Assembly (NCBI RefSeq): GCF_015644585.1
Contig: NZ_JADOBI010000003.1
Span: 434,001-498,000 of the forward strand
Direction: 5' to 3'
DNA length: 64,000 nt
Origin: Rahnella laticis
GTDB lineage: Bacteria; Pseudomonadota; Gammaproteobacteria; Enterobacterales; Enterobacteriaceae
Under the pieces are notes generated by a model. It had not been told where the DNA came from. It searched no databases and worked only from the letters and a program-made list of their open reading frames with translations. Position numbers and translations under genes: made by a program. This document shows, piece after piece, positions 18,440 to 27,743 of the stretch. Numbering within the stretch: position 1 is the stretch's first letter; the number at the start of each line of letters is the position of its first letter.

Positions 18440-20368
18440 TCAGTAACGCCTCTGCCATTCGGCATCCGTCAAAATTTTGGCCGGTTGATGTAAAAAATAG
18501 CGATAAAACGCATCATAAGCCAACACATTTTTAACATATCGGCGCGTTTCAGAGAAAGGGATACTTTCGATAAATGCGACGGAGTCCACCCTGCCCGCGC
18601 TGGTTCCCAGCCAGGTATTCACCCGCGACGGACCAGCGTTATAGGCGGCGCTGGATAAAATTCGGTTGCGGCCAAACATCTGGTAGACGTATTCAAGATA
18701 GCTGGTGCCGATGGTGATATTCATCTGCGGCTCCAGCAACTGCGCCGGATTGCTGTAACCCTGCAAACCGAACATGTCTACCGTGTGCTGCGCCGTCGCA
18801 GGCATAACCTGCATCAGGCCCGCCGCGCCCACCGGAGAACGCGCTTTCGGATTCCATGCGCTCTCCTGACGGGCAATCGCCATCGCGTAACTTTGGGTAA
18901 TGCCTTTATCATTGGTCGCACGGCGGAATTCATCCGGCCATGCCAGCGGGAAACGTTCTTCGAGATAATCCCACAGCTTGCCGGTTATCGTGGCTTGTAC
19001 GCTCAGGTCCGGCCATTTTTGCTCGAAGGCATAACGCGCCAGCGCGGATTGCTGCGCCGTACTGCGGCTGCTCACCAGATAGCTCCATTCGGTGCGCGCC
19101 AGATTGTCCATCTGCCAGTACATCAGTTCACGTACGCGGGCTACTTCCGGTAATGCCGCTATGCTGGAATCCGGTTTCGTCGCCACAGAAATCTGCATCG
19201 GATACGCGACATTCAGCTTTTGCGCCGCCGCCATCGGATAGAAACCGCGCCCCTGCATTAATGTACGCAGCATCGCTTCACCCTGCGAACGCTGCCCTTT
19301 GTCGATCATGACCGACGCACGCCAGTATTGCCATTCGTCCTGCTGCAAAGCGTCCGAAGGCAAACGCTCCAGCCACTGACTCAGGCCCTGACGGTCACCG
19401 GCAGCCAGCGCCATGCGGATCCGACGTTCAACCAGCGTGGTGGAATGGCTGCGCAAGATCACGTTATCACGCCATGCGGCCTGCTCCGGCGTGGCATCGC
19501 TGCCCATATAACGCCAGGCAACGGCTTCTTCCAGTTCCAGACGATCGCTGTCACTCATCTTCTGCAAACGCGCCAGAACCGGGATCATCGAACGCGCGTT
19601 TTCCGAATCATCGCGGGCAATGCGGGCGAACGTAATGCTGGTGGCGTTACGGGTGAAATCGGTCGGCCCGACGTTGCGCGCAAAGCTTTCAATCGTATTC
19701 GGGCTGTTTTGCAGATCAACCAGTGCGTCGCGCATGGTTTGATAATCCGGCGGCAACTGCTTCGCCAGATAACTCACCAGACTGGTATTCCCGGCTTTCA
19801 TCGCCAGACCAATACGTTGCAGCGTCGTCAGTGCCGTCTGATTGCCTGCGCCCTGCCAGACGGTGAATAATTTGTCGCAGGTATTGGGCAGAGACGTGCC
19901 GGTCAACCAGATATCTTTCGCGCCATCAAACGCGGTTTTCTGATCGCCGGTGGCCCATTTGGCATAGTAATAGTTACAGCGGGCGGCGACCGGCTTCGGC
20001 GGCTGCGGGCTGAAAGACAGCAAACTGTTCCAGTCCTGACGACGCGCCAGTTCATTCACAAAGCGTGCAGGCAGGGAACGCGCCGGCGGCAAGGTCGGAT
20101 TCGCTTTCACAAAAGCATTCACCTGAGCCGGTGTCGCCTCGCCCAGATCCTGCGTCAGCTGGCGGTATTCGAGATAAGGATAAAGAGGATAATCTTCGAG
20201 CGTCGGCATCAGCTGGCCAACGACGTCCATCTGATTGTTATCCCACGCCTGTTTAATCTGCATATAGTGCTGACGTTGAGAATCCAGCGAATCCGCTTTC
20301 GCCACGCCCGATGCTGTCACCAGCACTACGCTCATTGCCAGAGCGTGCCATTTGTCCACCTTGACCAT
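18440..20368 (-). CDS. slt: Soluble lytic murein transglycosylase
   Basis: Periplasmic enzyme that cleaves peptidoglycan to 1,6-anhydromuropeptides. The 642-residue product (E. coli 645) has a signal peptide (MVKVDKWHALAMSVVLVTAS, ending GVAKA), a long alpha-superhelical U/L domain, and a C-terminal lysozyme-like domain with the catalytic Glu in ARQESAWNPKARSPVGAAG and the segments GLMQVMPATA and AYNAGPSRV. The start at 20368 is chosen because the longer frame places residues before the signal peptide. Gene order slt-trpR is as in E. coli, but ettA is displaced by about 4 kb. Confidence 0.96.
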   Translation of the reverse strand: MVKVDKWHALAMSVVLVTASGVAKADSLDSQRQHYMQIKQAWDNNQMDVVGQLMPTLEDYPLYPYLEYRQLTQDLGEATPAQVNAFVKANPTLPPARSLPARFVNELARRQDWNSLLSFSPQPPKPVAARCNYYYAKWATGDQKTAFDGAKDIWLTGTSLPNTCDKLFTVWQGAGNQTALTTLQRIGLAMKAGNTSLVSYLAKQLPPDYQTMRDALVDLQNSPNTIESFARNVGPTDFTRNATSITFARIARDDSENARSMIPVLARLQKMSDSDRLELEEAVAWRYMGSDATPEQAAWRDNVILRSHSTTLVERRIRMALAAGDRQGLSQWLERLPSDALQQDEWQYWRASVMIDKGQRSQGEAMLRTLMQGRGFYPMAAAQKLNVAYPMQISVATKPDSSIAALPEVARVRELMYWQMDNLARTEWSYLVSSRSTAQQSALARYAFEQKWPDLSVQATITGKLWDYLEERFPLAWPDEFRRATNDKGITQSYAMAIARQESAWNPKARSPVGAAGLMQVMPATAQHTVDMFGLQGYSNPAQLLEPQMNITIGTSYLEYVYQMFGRNRILSSAAYNAGPSRVNTWLGTSAGRVDSVAFIESIPFSETRRYVKNVLAYDAFYRYFLHQPAKILTDAEWQRRY

Positions 20369-21007
20369 ACTTGCCTTTATCCTCACGGGTTGTCCTTCCT
20401 GCTGTGCCAGCGGCACAGATATTGCCCTACAGACCTGCTGTTTTTGATGTAAGAACTGTTCTTCGTTCTGCAGACAGTCACTACGCTAATCGATTCATTT
20501 TTAAAATTGAAGTCATGCGGGAACAGCATCACAAACTTTACACAGTGTGAGGCATGCGCAAAGCCGTTACCAGAGAACCACACGCTTATTTTACGTAACA
20601 CAACGTAGCAGATGAATAAGCGCAAATAGCAATATTATGACCGCGATAAAAGCCGGATATTTGAGAGAACACAAATAGATAGCACCCTTACAATGAGAAT
20701 CTGAATAAATACACTGACAAAACTTATCTTTATTTACGCTAATTTACCGTGATATTTAAACTCTAAACAAAACCTAAATGAAGAGTAAATAATACCGATA
20801 TTCCTAATTTAATTAACACAATGTTTTCATTGAAAAAATTTATTATTGATAGCGTTATAAAAGTCTTTATTGGTTCAGATCAATTTTATTTTAGCGTAAT
20901 TACTTATTATCACTTCATATTCTCAAACCGATTTGAATACCCGTAGTAATTACACGCTTAATTTAATCACGTGCAAGCATTCTTATTCATCGCTTATGGA
21001 AAAGTAT
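20369..21007. other. AT-rich intergenic region between slt and the P-type ATPase gene
   Basis: About 640 bp of divergent promoter DNA, clearly more AT-rich than its neighbours, with no conserved gene. A weak PhoP-box-like direct repeat is at 20764-20780. Start of a block that has no counterpart between slt and ettA in E. coli. Confidence 0.6.
20764..20780 (-). promoter_or_regulatory. Weak PhoP-box-like direct repeat
   Basis: Minus strand CATTTA-GGTTT-TGTTTA resembles the PhoP box (T/G)GTTTA-N5-(T/G)GTTTA, with 4 of 6 and 6 of 6 matches. It lies about 230 bp before the ATPase start and in reverse orientation, so this is only a suggestion. Confidence 0.25.
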
Positions 21008-23746
21008 ATGACTCACTCATCATCATCTGTCAAAACCAATGCCAGCCCTTCTTCTTCAGCGGCGGCAGAAAACAAAAACTGGTATCAGATTAGTGGTAAC
21101 GACGCCATGTCGCGTCTGGAAACCAGCGAAGCCGGTCTGAATCCCCAGGTTGCCGCTGAGCGCCTGAAAGAATTTGGTCCGAATGCCTTACCGGAAAAAC
21201 AAACCAAAAGCGCCCTGATGCGCTTCCTCGCGCATTTCAATGACGTCCTGATTTACATCCTGCTGGCGGCAGCGGTCGTCACCGGTGCGATGGGCCACTG
21301 GGTGGACACGCTGGTGATCCTCGGCGTTGCCGTCATTAACGCCATGATCGGTTTTCTGCAAGAAAACAGCGCCGAGAAATCGCTGAAAAGCATTCAGAAT
21401 ATGCTGTCCAGTCAGGCGGTTGTGATCCGCGACGGACAGATTCAGACCATCAATGCCGATCAACTGGTACCCGGCGATATCGTTCAGCTGCGTCCGGGCG
21501 ATAAAATCCCGGCAGACCTGCGTATCGTCAGCGCACATAACCTGCAGGTTGAAGAAGCCATCCTGACCGGCGAATCTACCGTCGTCACCAAAACAGCCCG
21601 TACTATCGACGATGAAGTCATGATTGGCGACCGTCACAACCTGCTGTTCTCGGGCACGATGATCAGCGGCGGTACGGCCACCGGCGTGGTGTATGCCACC
21701 GGTAAAGACACCGAACTGGGTCATATCAACCAGATGATGTCGTCGATTGAACCGCAGCGCACCCCACTGTTGCAGCAAATCGACAAGCTGGGTAAAGGCA
21801 TTTTCGCCCTGATTTTGCTGATGATGGCGTTCCTGTTTGTCTTCGCCTTTATCCTGCGCGACATGCCGCTCGGCGAGCTGTTGCTGTCGCTGATAAGCCT
21901 CGCCGTGGCCTCCGTGCCGGAAGGTTTACCGGCCATTATCTCGATTATTCTGTCCCTCGGCGTTCAGTCGATGGCGCGTAATCACGCGATTATCCGTAAG
22001 CTGCCGACCGTCGAAACGCTGGGTTCAATGACCGTCATCTGCTCGGATAAAACCGGCACGCTGACCATGAATGAAATGACCGTCAAGGCGGTGATTCTGG
22101 CAGACCGTGCTTATAACGTGGAAGGTGAAAGCTACCAGCCGAGAGGCCGGATTGTGGACGCCACGACGCAGCAGCAAATTGATGTCATCAATACGCCGGT
22201 GCTGAACACCTTCATCACGGCGGTCGATTTATGTAATGACAGCCAGCTGATTCAGGACGACAAAGGCCACTGGGGCATTACCGGCGGGCCGACCTCCGGC
22301 GCGCTGAAAGTGCTGGCGGCCAAATGTACGCTCAACACCGGTAAAATCGAATCTCTGGATAAAATCCCGTTCGATTCCAAGCACAAATACATGTCGACGT
22401 TGCAGCGCATTAACGGCAAAACGCAGCTCTTTGTGACCGGTGCGCCCGACGTTCTGTTCTCGCTGGCGACATTTGAGCTGACCGAAAACGGTGTGCAGCC
22501 TTTCCGCCGCGAATACTGGGAAGAAGAGATGGCGCGCTACGCCCGTCAGGGCCTGCGTATGGTTGCCGCCGCGTTCAGGGATGAGCCGGAAATCAACGGC
22601 GATCTGAGCCACGACGATTTGCAGCAAGGCCTGGTCTTCGCCGGTATCGCCGGAATGATGGATCCGCCACGTCCGGAAGCCATTGATGCGATTGCGCAAT
22701 GTCAGCAGGCCGGGATCCGCGTGAAGATGATCACCGGTGACCATCAGGAAACGGCAATGGCCATCGGCAAAATGTTAGGTATTGGCAACAGCGGGGATTC
22801 CATCACCGGCAACGAGCTTGAGCACATGGACGACGCCGAACTGGCGGTCGCTGCCAGCCAGTACGATATTTTCGCCCGCACCAGTCCGGAGCATAAGCTG
22901 CGTCTGGTGAAAGCGTTGCAGGAAAACGGTGAAGTGGTCGGCATGACCGGCGACGGCGTGAACGATGCGCCTGCGCTGAAACAGGCTGACGTCGGCATCG
23001 CGATGGGCATCAAGGGCACCGAAGTTACCAAAGAAGCTGCCGATATGGTGCTGACGGATGACAACTTCGCGACCATCGCCAGTGCGGTGAAAGAAGGCCG
23101 TCGTGTTTACGACAACCTGAAGAAAACCATTCTGTTTATTCTGCCGACTAACCTCGCGCAGGGGCTGCTGATTATCCTGGCGATTCTGGCCGGTGCTGTG
23201 ATCCCGCTGACGCCGGTGCAAATCTTGTGGATGAACATGGCGACGTCGACCACGCTGTCATTTGGTCTGGCCTTTGAGCCTGCCGAGAAAGGTATGATGC
23301 GCCGCCGTCCGCGTGAGCCGGGTCAGCATGTGTTAGACCTGCACGCCGTCTGGCGTATCGCGTTCGTCGGTATTCTGATTGCCTGCAGCGCCTTCATTCT
23401 TGAAGCCTGGATGCAACCACTCGGCTACAGCAGCGATTTGATTCGTACGGTCTTGCTGCAAACGCTGGTCACCGCGCAGTGGGTGTACATGTTTAACTGC
23501 CGCGTGATGGATCGCTTCCCGCTGAGCCGCGAAGTGTTCGTCAACAAAGGTCTGTGGATTGTCTCCGGCGTGCTGCTGGTGCTGCAACTGGCGCTGATTT
23601 ATCTGCCAGTGATGAACCACCTGTTTGGCACCGTACCGCTGCCGCTGAAATTCTGGGGCATTACCCTGCTGGTCGGTGCGATGATCTTCGTGATTGTCGA
23701 AATCGAGAAATGGCTGGTTAACCGCTTCATTCGTAAAAAAGCGTAG
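21008..23746 (+). CDS. P2-type cation-transporting ATPase (Ca2+-ATPase-like)
   Basis: A 912-residue inner-membrane P-type ATPase. Order of motifs: N-terminal cation ATPase domain, TGES actuator loop (residue 187), PEGLPA in TM4 (304), phosphorylated Asp in CSDKTGT (347), KMITGDH and [10 protein letters not shown] hinge, then six C-terminal membrane segments. PEGL in TM4 resembles SERCA/PacL, not MgtA. In TM6 the sequence is NMATSTT (N743), which lacks the Asp that binds calcium in SERCA, so the transported ion is open. The start at 21008 (MTHSSSS) follows TATGGAAAAGTAT; the longer frame is not conserved. No counterpart exists here in E. coli. Confidence 0.85.
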   Translation: MTHSSSSVKTNASPSSSAAAENKNWYQISGNDAMSRLETSEAGLNPQVAAERLKEFGPNALPEKQTKSALMRFLAHFNDVLIYILLAAAVVTGAMGHWVDTLVILGVAVINAMIGFLQENSAEKSLKSIQNMLSSQAVVIRDGQIQTINADQLVPGDIVQLRPGDKIPADLRIVSAHNLQVEEAILTGESTVVTKTARTIDDEVMIGDRHNLLFSGTMISGGTATGVVYATGKDTELGHINQMMSSIEPQRTPLLQQIDKLGKGIFALILLMMAFLFVFAFILRDMPLGELLLSLISLAVASVPEGLPAIISIILSLGVQSMARNHAIIRKLPTVETLGSMTVICSDKTGTLTMNEMTVKAVILADRAYNVEGESYQPRGRIVDATTQQQIDVINTPVLNTFITAVDLCNDSQLIQDDKGHWGITGGPTSGALKVLAAKCTLNTGKIESLDKIPFDSKHKYMSTLQRINGKTQLFVTGAPDVLFSLATFELTENGVQPFRREYWEEEMARYARQGLRMVAAAFRDEPEINGDLSHDDLQQGLVFAGIAGMMDPPRPEAIDAIAQCQQAGIRVKMITGDHQETAMAIGKMLGIGNSGDSITGNELEHMDDAELAVAASQYDIFARTSPEHKLRLVKALQENGEVVGMTGDGVNDAPALKQADVGIAMGIKGTEVTKEAADMVLTDDNFATIASAVKEGRRVYDNLKKTILFILPTNLAQGLLIILAILAGAVIPLTPVQILWMNMATSTTLSFGLAFEPAEKGMMRRRPREPGQHVLDLHAVWRIAFVGILIACSAFILEAWMQPLGYSSDLIRTVLLQTLVTAQWVYMFNCRVMDRFPLSREVFVNKGLWIVSGVLLVLQLALIYLPVMNHLFGTVPLPLKFWGITLLVGAMIFVIVEIEKWLVNRFIRKKA

Positions 23747-23760
23747 CGAGTTTCCCGCTT

Positions 23761-23793
23761 ACCGGGCTACTTTCTGTAGCCCGGTTTTTTTTC
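23761..23793 (+). terminator. Terminator of the P-type ATPase gene
   Basis: Ten-bp stem ACCGGGCTAC / GTAGCCCGGT (23761-23770, 23776-23785), 5-nt loop, followed by eight T. Confidence 0.93.
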
Positions 23794-23930
23794 AATATAA
23801 ACATCACAATTCTAAAACTTTAACGCGCATCGCCCTCATTTCGTCTCAAAGATCTCACAAAACGTCCCAAAGCCGGTTCTGCTGATTTACATCAATCCTT
23901 CCCCGCTTTATTACTCTGCCTAAGGGTTCT

Positions 23931-23944
23931 CCCGTCACACAGCA
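23931..23944 (+). promoter_or_regulatory. Candidate RcsAB box upstream of the rcsA-like gene
   Basis: TAAGGGTTCTCCCG shares TAAG and CC plus intervening T positions with the RcsAB box TAAGAATATTCCTA (8 of 14). RcsA genes are typically autoactivated through such a box. It lies about 150 bp upstream of the start. The rest of 23794-24087 shows no other element. Confidence 0.35.
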
Positions 23945-24087
23945 AAGTCATATTTTGCCGCCAAACGGCAATTTCCAGGGATACGCCCCCATCGCAGTAC
24001 GGCTGCGTTGATCAAACCGGTCGATTTATAAAAACGAGCTCTCTGCGCCTGCAGAAAAACATAGAGCCAAAAAATAGGTAACTTACG

Positions 24088-24786
24088 ATGTCATCGCTCA
24101 TTGTAGATAAGTGCTTTTACACGCAGCTGGCATTGCATTCACTCTTGCAACTTAACGGACAACACCAGAAAGATATTCTTTCGCTTAAGGACATCAACGC
24201 ACTGCAAGCCGCATGCAATTCCCTGAGGCCTGAAATCATCTTTGTAAACGAAGACTGCTTCGTCACTGATGCACAGTCCGGTCACGCGTTAAGGGAAGTG
24301 ATCAACGCGCATCCCGGTACGCTGTTCTTTGTGTTTATTTCCAAAGAAAACCTGAATTATCAGAACTATGTGCCGATCCGGAAAAACATCATCATCATTT
24401 CAAAGTCGATTCGCACCACCACGATTTACCAGCTGATCGCGCACAATCTGCAACTGTCACGTTTCACAGAAGCCGAGCCTGAAGTTGAAACGGAGCAACC
24501 GCTGGATCTCACGCCGGTCAGTCTGAGCCGTACCGAGTCAAGCATTCTGAAAATGTGGATGTCCGGGCTGAACACGCAAAACATTTCCCAACACCTGAAC
24601 ATCAAGCAGAAAACGGTGGCGTCTCACAAAGGCAACATTAAGCGCAAAGTTAAAACCCAAAATAAACAGGCTATTTATCATGTCGTTAAGCTCACAGATA
24701 TTTTGACCACCGGAATGTTTGTCGGCAGAACCCAGCCTATCCGGCTCACCGGTGAACCGGATGAATTCACCGTTCCTTTCGGCTAA
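24088..24786 (+). CDS. rcsA: RcsA-like LuxR-family transcriptional regulator
   Basis: A 232-residue regulator whose C-terminal LuxR helix-turn-helix (about 150-215) reads SLSRTESSILKMWMSGLNTQ, then NIKQKTVASHKGNIKRKVKT, nearly the same as E. coli RcsA. The N-terminal half also aligns (MSSLIVDKCFYTQLALHSLL; RPEIIFVNEDCF; RKNIIIISKSI), so this is RcsA or a close paralogue. RcsA partners with RcsB to activate capsule (colanic acid-type) genes and is a Lon substrate in E. coli. It is about 25 residues longer, mainly in an acidic linker and the C-terminus. E. coli rcsA lies elsewhere, near fliR. The ATG follows ATAGGTAACTTACG. Confidence 0.8.
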   Translation: MSSLIVDKCFYTQLALHSLLQLNGQHQKDILSLKDINALQAACNSLRPEIIFVNEDCFVTDAQSGHALREVINAHPGTLFFVFISKENLNYQNYVPIRKNIIIISKSIRTTTIYQLIAHNLQLSRFTEAEPEVETEQPLDLTPVSLSRTESSILKMWMSGLNTQNISQHLNIKQKTVASHKGNIKRKVKTQNKQAIYHVVKLTDILTTGMFVGRTQPIRLTGEPDEFTVPFG

Positions 24787-25004
24787 CCGTTAACGCCCCT
24801 GCATCCGGCCAGCAACATTCTTCCCTTACTGTGAAGCTGATGGTTGGGAACACGACTGAAACACGCTAAACTTCCCGGTCGGAACCCTTATCAGTCATGC
24901 CGCAGTCAGGCGGGGCTGGCTTTAATTCGCCGCTGCGCCCGCCGGATCAGTCTCAATGATTCGGCTCATGCGCGCGGCCCGCAGAGAAAGAGGCTCAAAA
25001 CAAC

Positions 25005-26672
25005 GTGGCTCAATACGTATATTCCATGCACCGCCTCGGCAAAGTTGTTCCGCCGAAGCGTCATATTCTTAAGAACATCTCCCTGAGTTTCTTCCCTGGC
25101 GCCAAAATTGGCGTTCTGGGTCTGAACGGTTCAGGTAAATCTACCCTTCTGCGCATCATGGCCGGTATCGATACCGATATCGAAGGCGAAGCGCGCCCGC
25201 AGCCTGATCTGAAAATTGGTTATCTGCCGCAGGAACCGCAACTGAACATGGAACACACCGTGCGTGAGTCCGTGGAAGAAGCCGTTTCTGAAGTGGTGGG
25301 CGCACTCAAACGCCTTGATGAAGTTTATGCGCTGTATGCTGAGCCGGAAGCCGATTTCGACAAACTGGCCGCCGAGCAGGGCAAGCTGGAAGAAATCATT
25401 CAGGCACACGACGGCCATAACCTGAACAGCCAGCTGGAACGTGCTGCCGATGCGCTGCGCCTTCCAGACTGGGATGCGAAAGTCGCGACCCTGTCCGGGG
25501 GTGAACGCCGCCGCGTGGCGCTGTGCCGCCTGCTGCTCGAAAAACCAGACATGTTGCTGCTCGACGAACCGACCAACCACCTGGATGCAGAATCCGTGGC
25601 ATGGCTGGAACGCTTCCTGCACGATTTCGAAGGGACCGTTGTGGCGATTACCCACGACCGTTACTTCCTCGATAACGTGGCGGGCTGGATCCTTGAGCTT
25701 GACCGCGGCGAAGGTATTCCGTGGGAAGGTAACTATTCCACCTGGCTGGAACAAAAAGATGAACGTCTGGCGCAGGAAGCTTCCTCCGAAGCGGCCCGTC
25801 GTAAATCTATTGAGAAAGAGCTGGAATGGGTTCGTCAGGGCGCGAAAGGCCGTCAGTCTAAAGGCAAGGCCCGTCTGGCTCGCTTCGAAGAGCTGAACAA
25901 CACCGAATACCAGAAACGTAACGAAACCAACGAACTGTTCATTCCACCAGGTCCACGCCTGGGCGACAAAGTCGTTGAAGTGAAGAACCTGAGCAAATCT
26001 TATGGTGATCGCGTTCTGATTGACGATCTGTCCTTCTCCGTACCGAAAGGCGCTATCGTCGGCATTATCGGCCCGAACGGTGCCGGTAAATCCACACTGT
26101 TCCGCATGATGTCCGGTCAGGAAGAAGCAAACAGCGGCACGATTGAGCTGGGCGACACGGTGAAACTGGCGTCCGTTGATCAGTTCCGTGACTCAATGGA
26201 TAACAGTAAAACCGTGTGGGAAGAAGTGTCCGGTGGTCAGGACATCATGCGTATCGGCACGACCGAAATGCCAAGCCGCGCGTACGTAGGCCGTTTCAAC
26301 TTCAAAGGGGTTGATCAGGGCAAACGCGTCGGTGAGTTGTCCGGTGGTGAGCGCGGTCGCCTGCATCTGGCAAAACTGCTGCAGGTTGGCGGTAACATGC
26401 TGCTGCTCGATGAACCGACCAACGACCTCGACATCGAAACCCTGCGCGCACTGGAAAACGCCTTGCTGGAATTCCCGGGCTGCGCCATGGTCATTTCCCA
26501 TGACCGCTGGTTCCTCGACCGTATAGCGACCCACATCCTTGATTATCAGGATGAAGGTAAAGTTGAATTCTTTGAAGGTAACTTCACCGAATACGAAGAA
26601 TACAAAAAACGTACTTTAGGTGCCGAAGCGTTAGAGCCGAAGCGCATCAAGTACAAAAAGATGATCAAGTAA
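25005..26672 (+). CDS. ettA: Energy-dependent translational throttle protein EttA (ABC-F)
   Basis: Ribosome-associated ABC-F ATPase that gates entry into elongation according to the ATP/ADP ratio. The 555 residues equal E. coli EttA. Two ABC domains are visible: Walker A GLNGSGKST and GPNGAGKST, signatures LSGGERRRVALCRLL and LSGGERGRLHLAKLL, Walker B LLLLDEPTNHLD and LLLLDEPTNDLD, with the linker (P-site tRNA interaction motif) between. The start is a GTG at 25005, preceded by AGAGGCTCAAAACAAC. It stands alone here, separated from nadR and slt by inserted genes. Confidence 0.97.
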   Translation: MAQYVYSMHRLGKVVPPKRHILKNISLSFFPGAKIGVLGLNGSGKSTLLRIMAGIDTDIEGEARPQPDLKIGYLPQEPQLNMEHTVRESVEEAVSEVVGALKRLDEVYALYAEPEADFDKLAAEQGKLEEIIQAHDGHNLNSQLERAADALRLPDWDAKVATLSGGERRRVALCRLLLEKPDMLLLDEPTNHLDAESVAWLERFLHDFEGTVVAITHDRYFLDNVAGWILELDRGEGIPWEGNYSTWLEQKDERLAQEASSEAARRKSIEKELEWVRQGAKGRQSKGKARLARFEELNNTEYQKRNETNELFIPPGPRLGDKVVEVKNLSKSYGDRVLIDDLSFSVPKGAIVGIIGPNGAGKSTLFRMMSGQEEANSGTIELGDTVKLASVDQFRDSMDNSKTVWEEVSGGQDIMRIGTTEMPSRAYVGRFNFKGVDQGKRVGELSGGERGRLHLAKLLQVGGNMLLLDEPTNDLDIETLRALENALLEFPGCAMVISHDRWFLDRIATHILDYQDEGKVEFFEGNFTEYEEYKKRTLGAEALEPKRIKYKKMIK

Positions 26673-26691
26673 TCGTCTTTATGAACGAACG

Positions 26692-26718
26692 AAGGCCCGG
26701 CAACGGGCCTTTTTTTAT
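26692..26718 (+). terminator. Terminator of ettA
   Basis: Stem AAGGCCCG / CGGGCCTT (26692-26699, 26704-26711) with a GCAA loop and a T run. Confidence 0.92.
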
Positions 26719-26732
26719 GAGCCGGATCCCCT

Positions 26733-27644
26733 TTATTCCCCCGCCAGCGCTTCGCTGTAACTCTTCGCAAAGCCGTATTCTTCCAGCATAAAATCAATAA
26801 AACACGCCAGCGCCGGAGAATTCAGTTTCCGCCCCGGATACACCAGAAACAGATCGTTGCCTTCCGCTTCCCACTCCGGCAACACCCGCACGAGCGTGCC
26901 GGCGGCCACTTCGTCATGGCACAAAAACGCCGGTAACAACGTGATGCCCGCGCCAGCCAGCGCGCATTCCCGCGCATACAGCAGATTGTCAGTGGTATGC
27001 GCCGAAGGCAGCAGCCAGCGATGATAAGTTTCGCCGCGATGCAGCACCCATTCCGACCATGCACGGTGCGCAATACAGTGATGCGAGGCTAACTGCTGGG
27101 GTGATTCAATCAGCGGATGCTGTGCCAGATAATCAGGCGAAGCCAGAAGATAGCGCGGGCTGTGGCCCAGTTCGCGGCCAATCAGCGAGGAATCCTGCGG
27201 CTTGCCGGTGCGCAGCGCGATATCGAATCCTTCCTGCACCAGATCCACCAGCGCGTCAGACACTGACACTTCCAGCGAAACATCCGGGTAACGCTTTTGG
27301 AATTCGACGTTCATGCGAGCCAGCAGCGTGGCACCCAGCCCTGCCGGGCTGGTGATACGCAAGCGCCCGCTCGGGTTATCGCGCAAGCGGCGGATCGCCA
27401 GTTCCGCCCGCTCGCTGGCCTGCATCATTTCCTGACAGTGGATCAGATAGCGTTCACCGGCAAACGTCAGATTGAGCTGGCGCGTGGTGCGGTTCAGTAA
27501 CCGCAGGCCAACGGATTTTTCCAGCTGGCTTATCCGCTGGCTAACGCTGGATTTCGGCAAACCGGCACGGCTGGCCGCCTGTGTAAAACTGCCGCATTCC
27601 GCGACCAGAGCAAACAGCGCCATATCCTGCAATTGTTTAAACAC
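26733..27644 (-). CDS. LysR-family transcriptional regulator
   Basis: 303 residues with an N-terminal winged helix-turn-helix (FTQAASRAGLPKSSVSQRIS, about 20-39; KSVGLRLLNRTTRQ) and a LysR effector domain (PSGRLRITSPAGLGATLLAR). It is divergent from the oxidoreductase gene across about 100 bp, the usual arrangement for a regulator of its neighbour. The inducer is unknown. It belongs to a block between ettA and nadR that E. coli lacks. Confidence 0.88.
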   Translation of the reverse strand: MFKQLQDMALFALVAECGSFTQAASRAGLPKSSVSQRISQLEKSVGLRLLNRTTRQLNLTFAGERYLIHCQEMMQASERAELAIRRLRDNPSGRLRITSPAGLGATLLARMNVEFQKRYPDVSLEVSVSDALVDLVQEGFDIALRTGKPQDSSLIGRELGHSPRYLLASPDYLAQHPLIESPQQLASHHCIAHRAWSEWVLHRGETYHRWLLPSAHTTDNLLYARECALAGAGITLLPAFLCHDEVAAGTLVRVLPEWEAEGNDLFLVYPGRKLNSPALACFIDFMLEEYGFAKSYSEALAGE

Positions 27645-27743
27645 GATTGTTCACCTCAGCCGAACACTTTGTTAGTTATTGTCCATCTTATCAGGCTGCC
27701 GCCAGAGGACTAGACTGTCTGAATACCCAATGGAGGAATTTTT

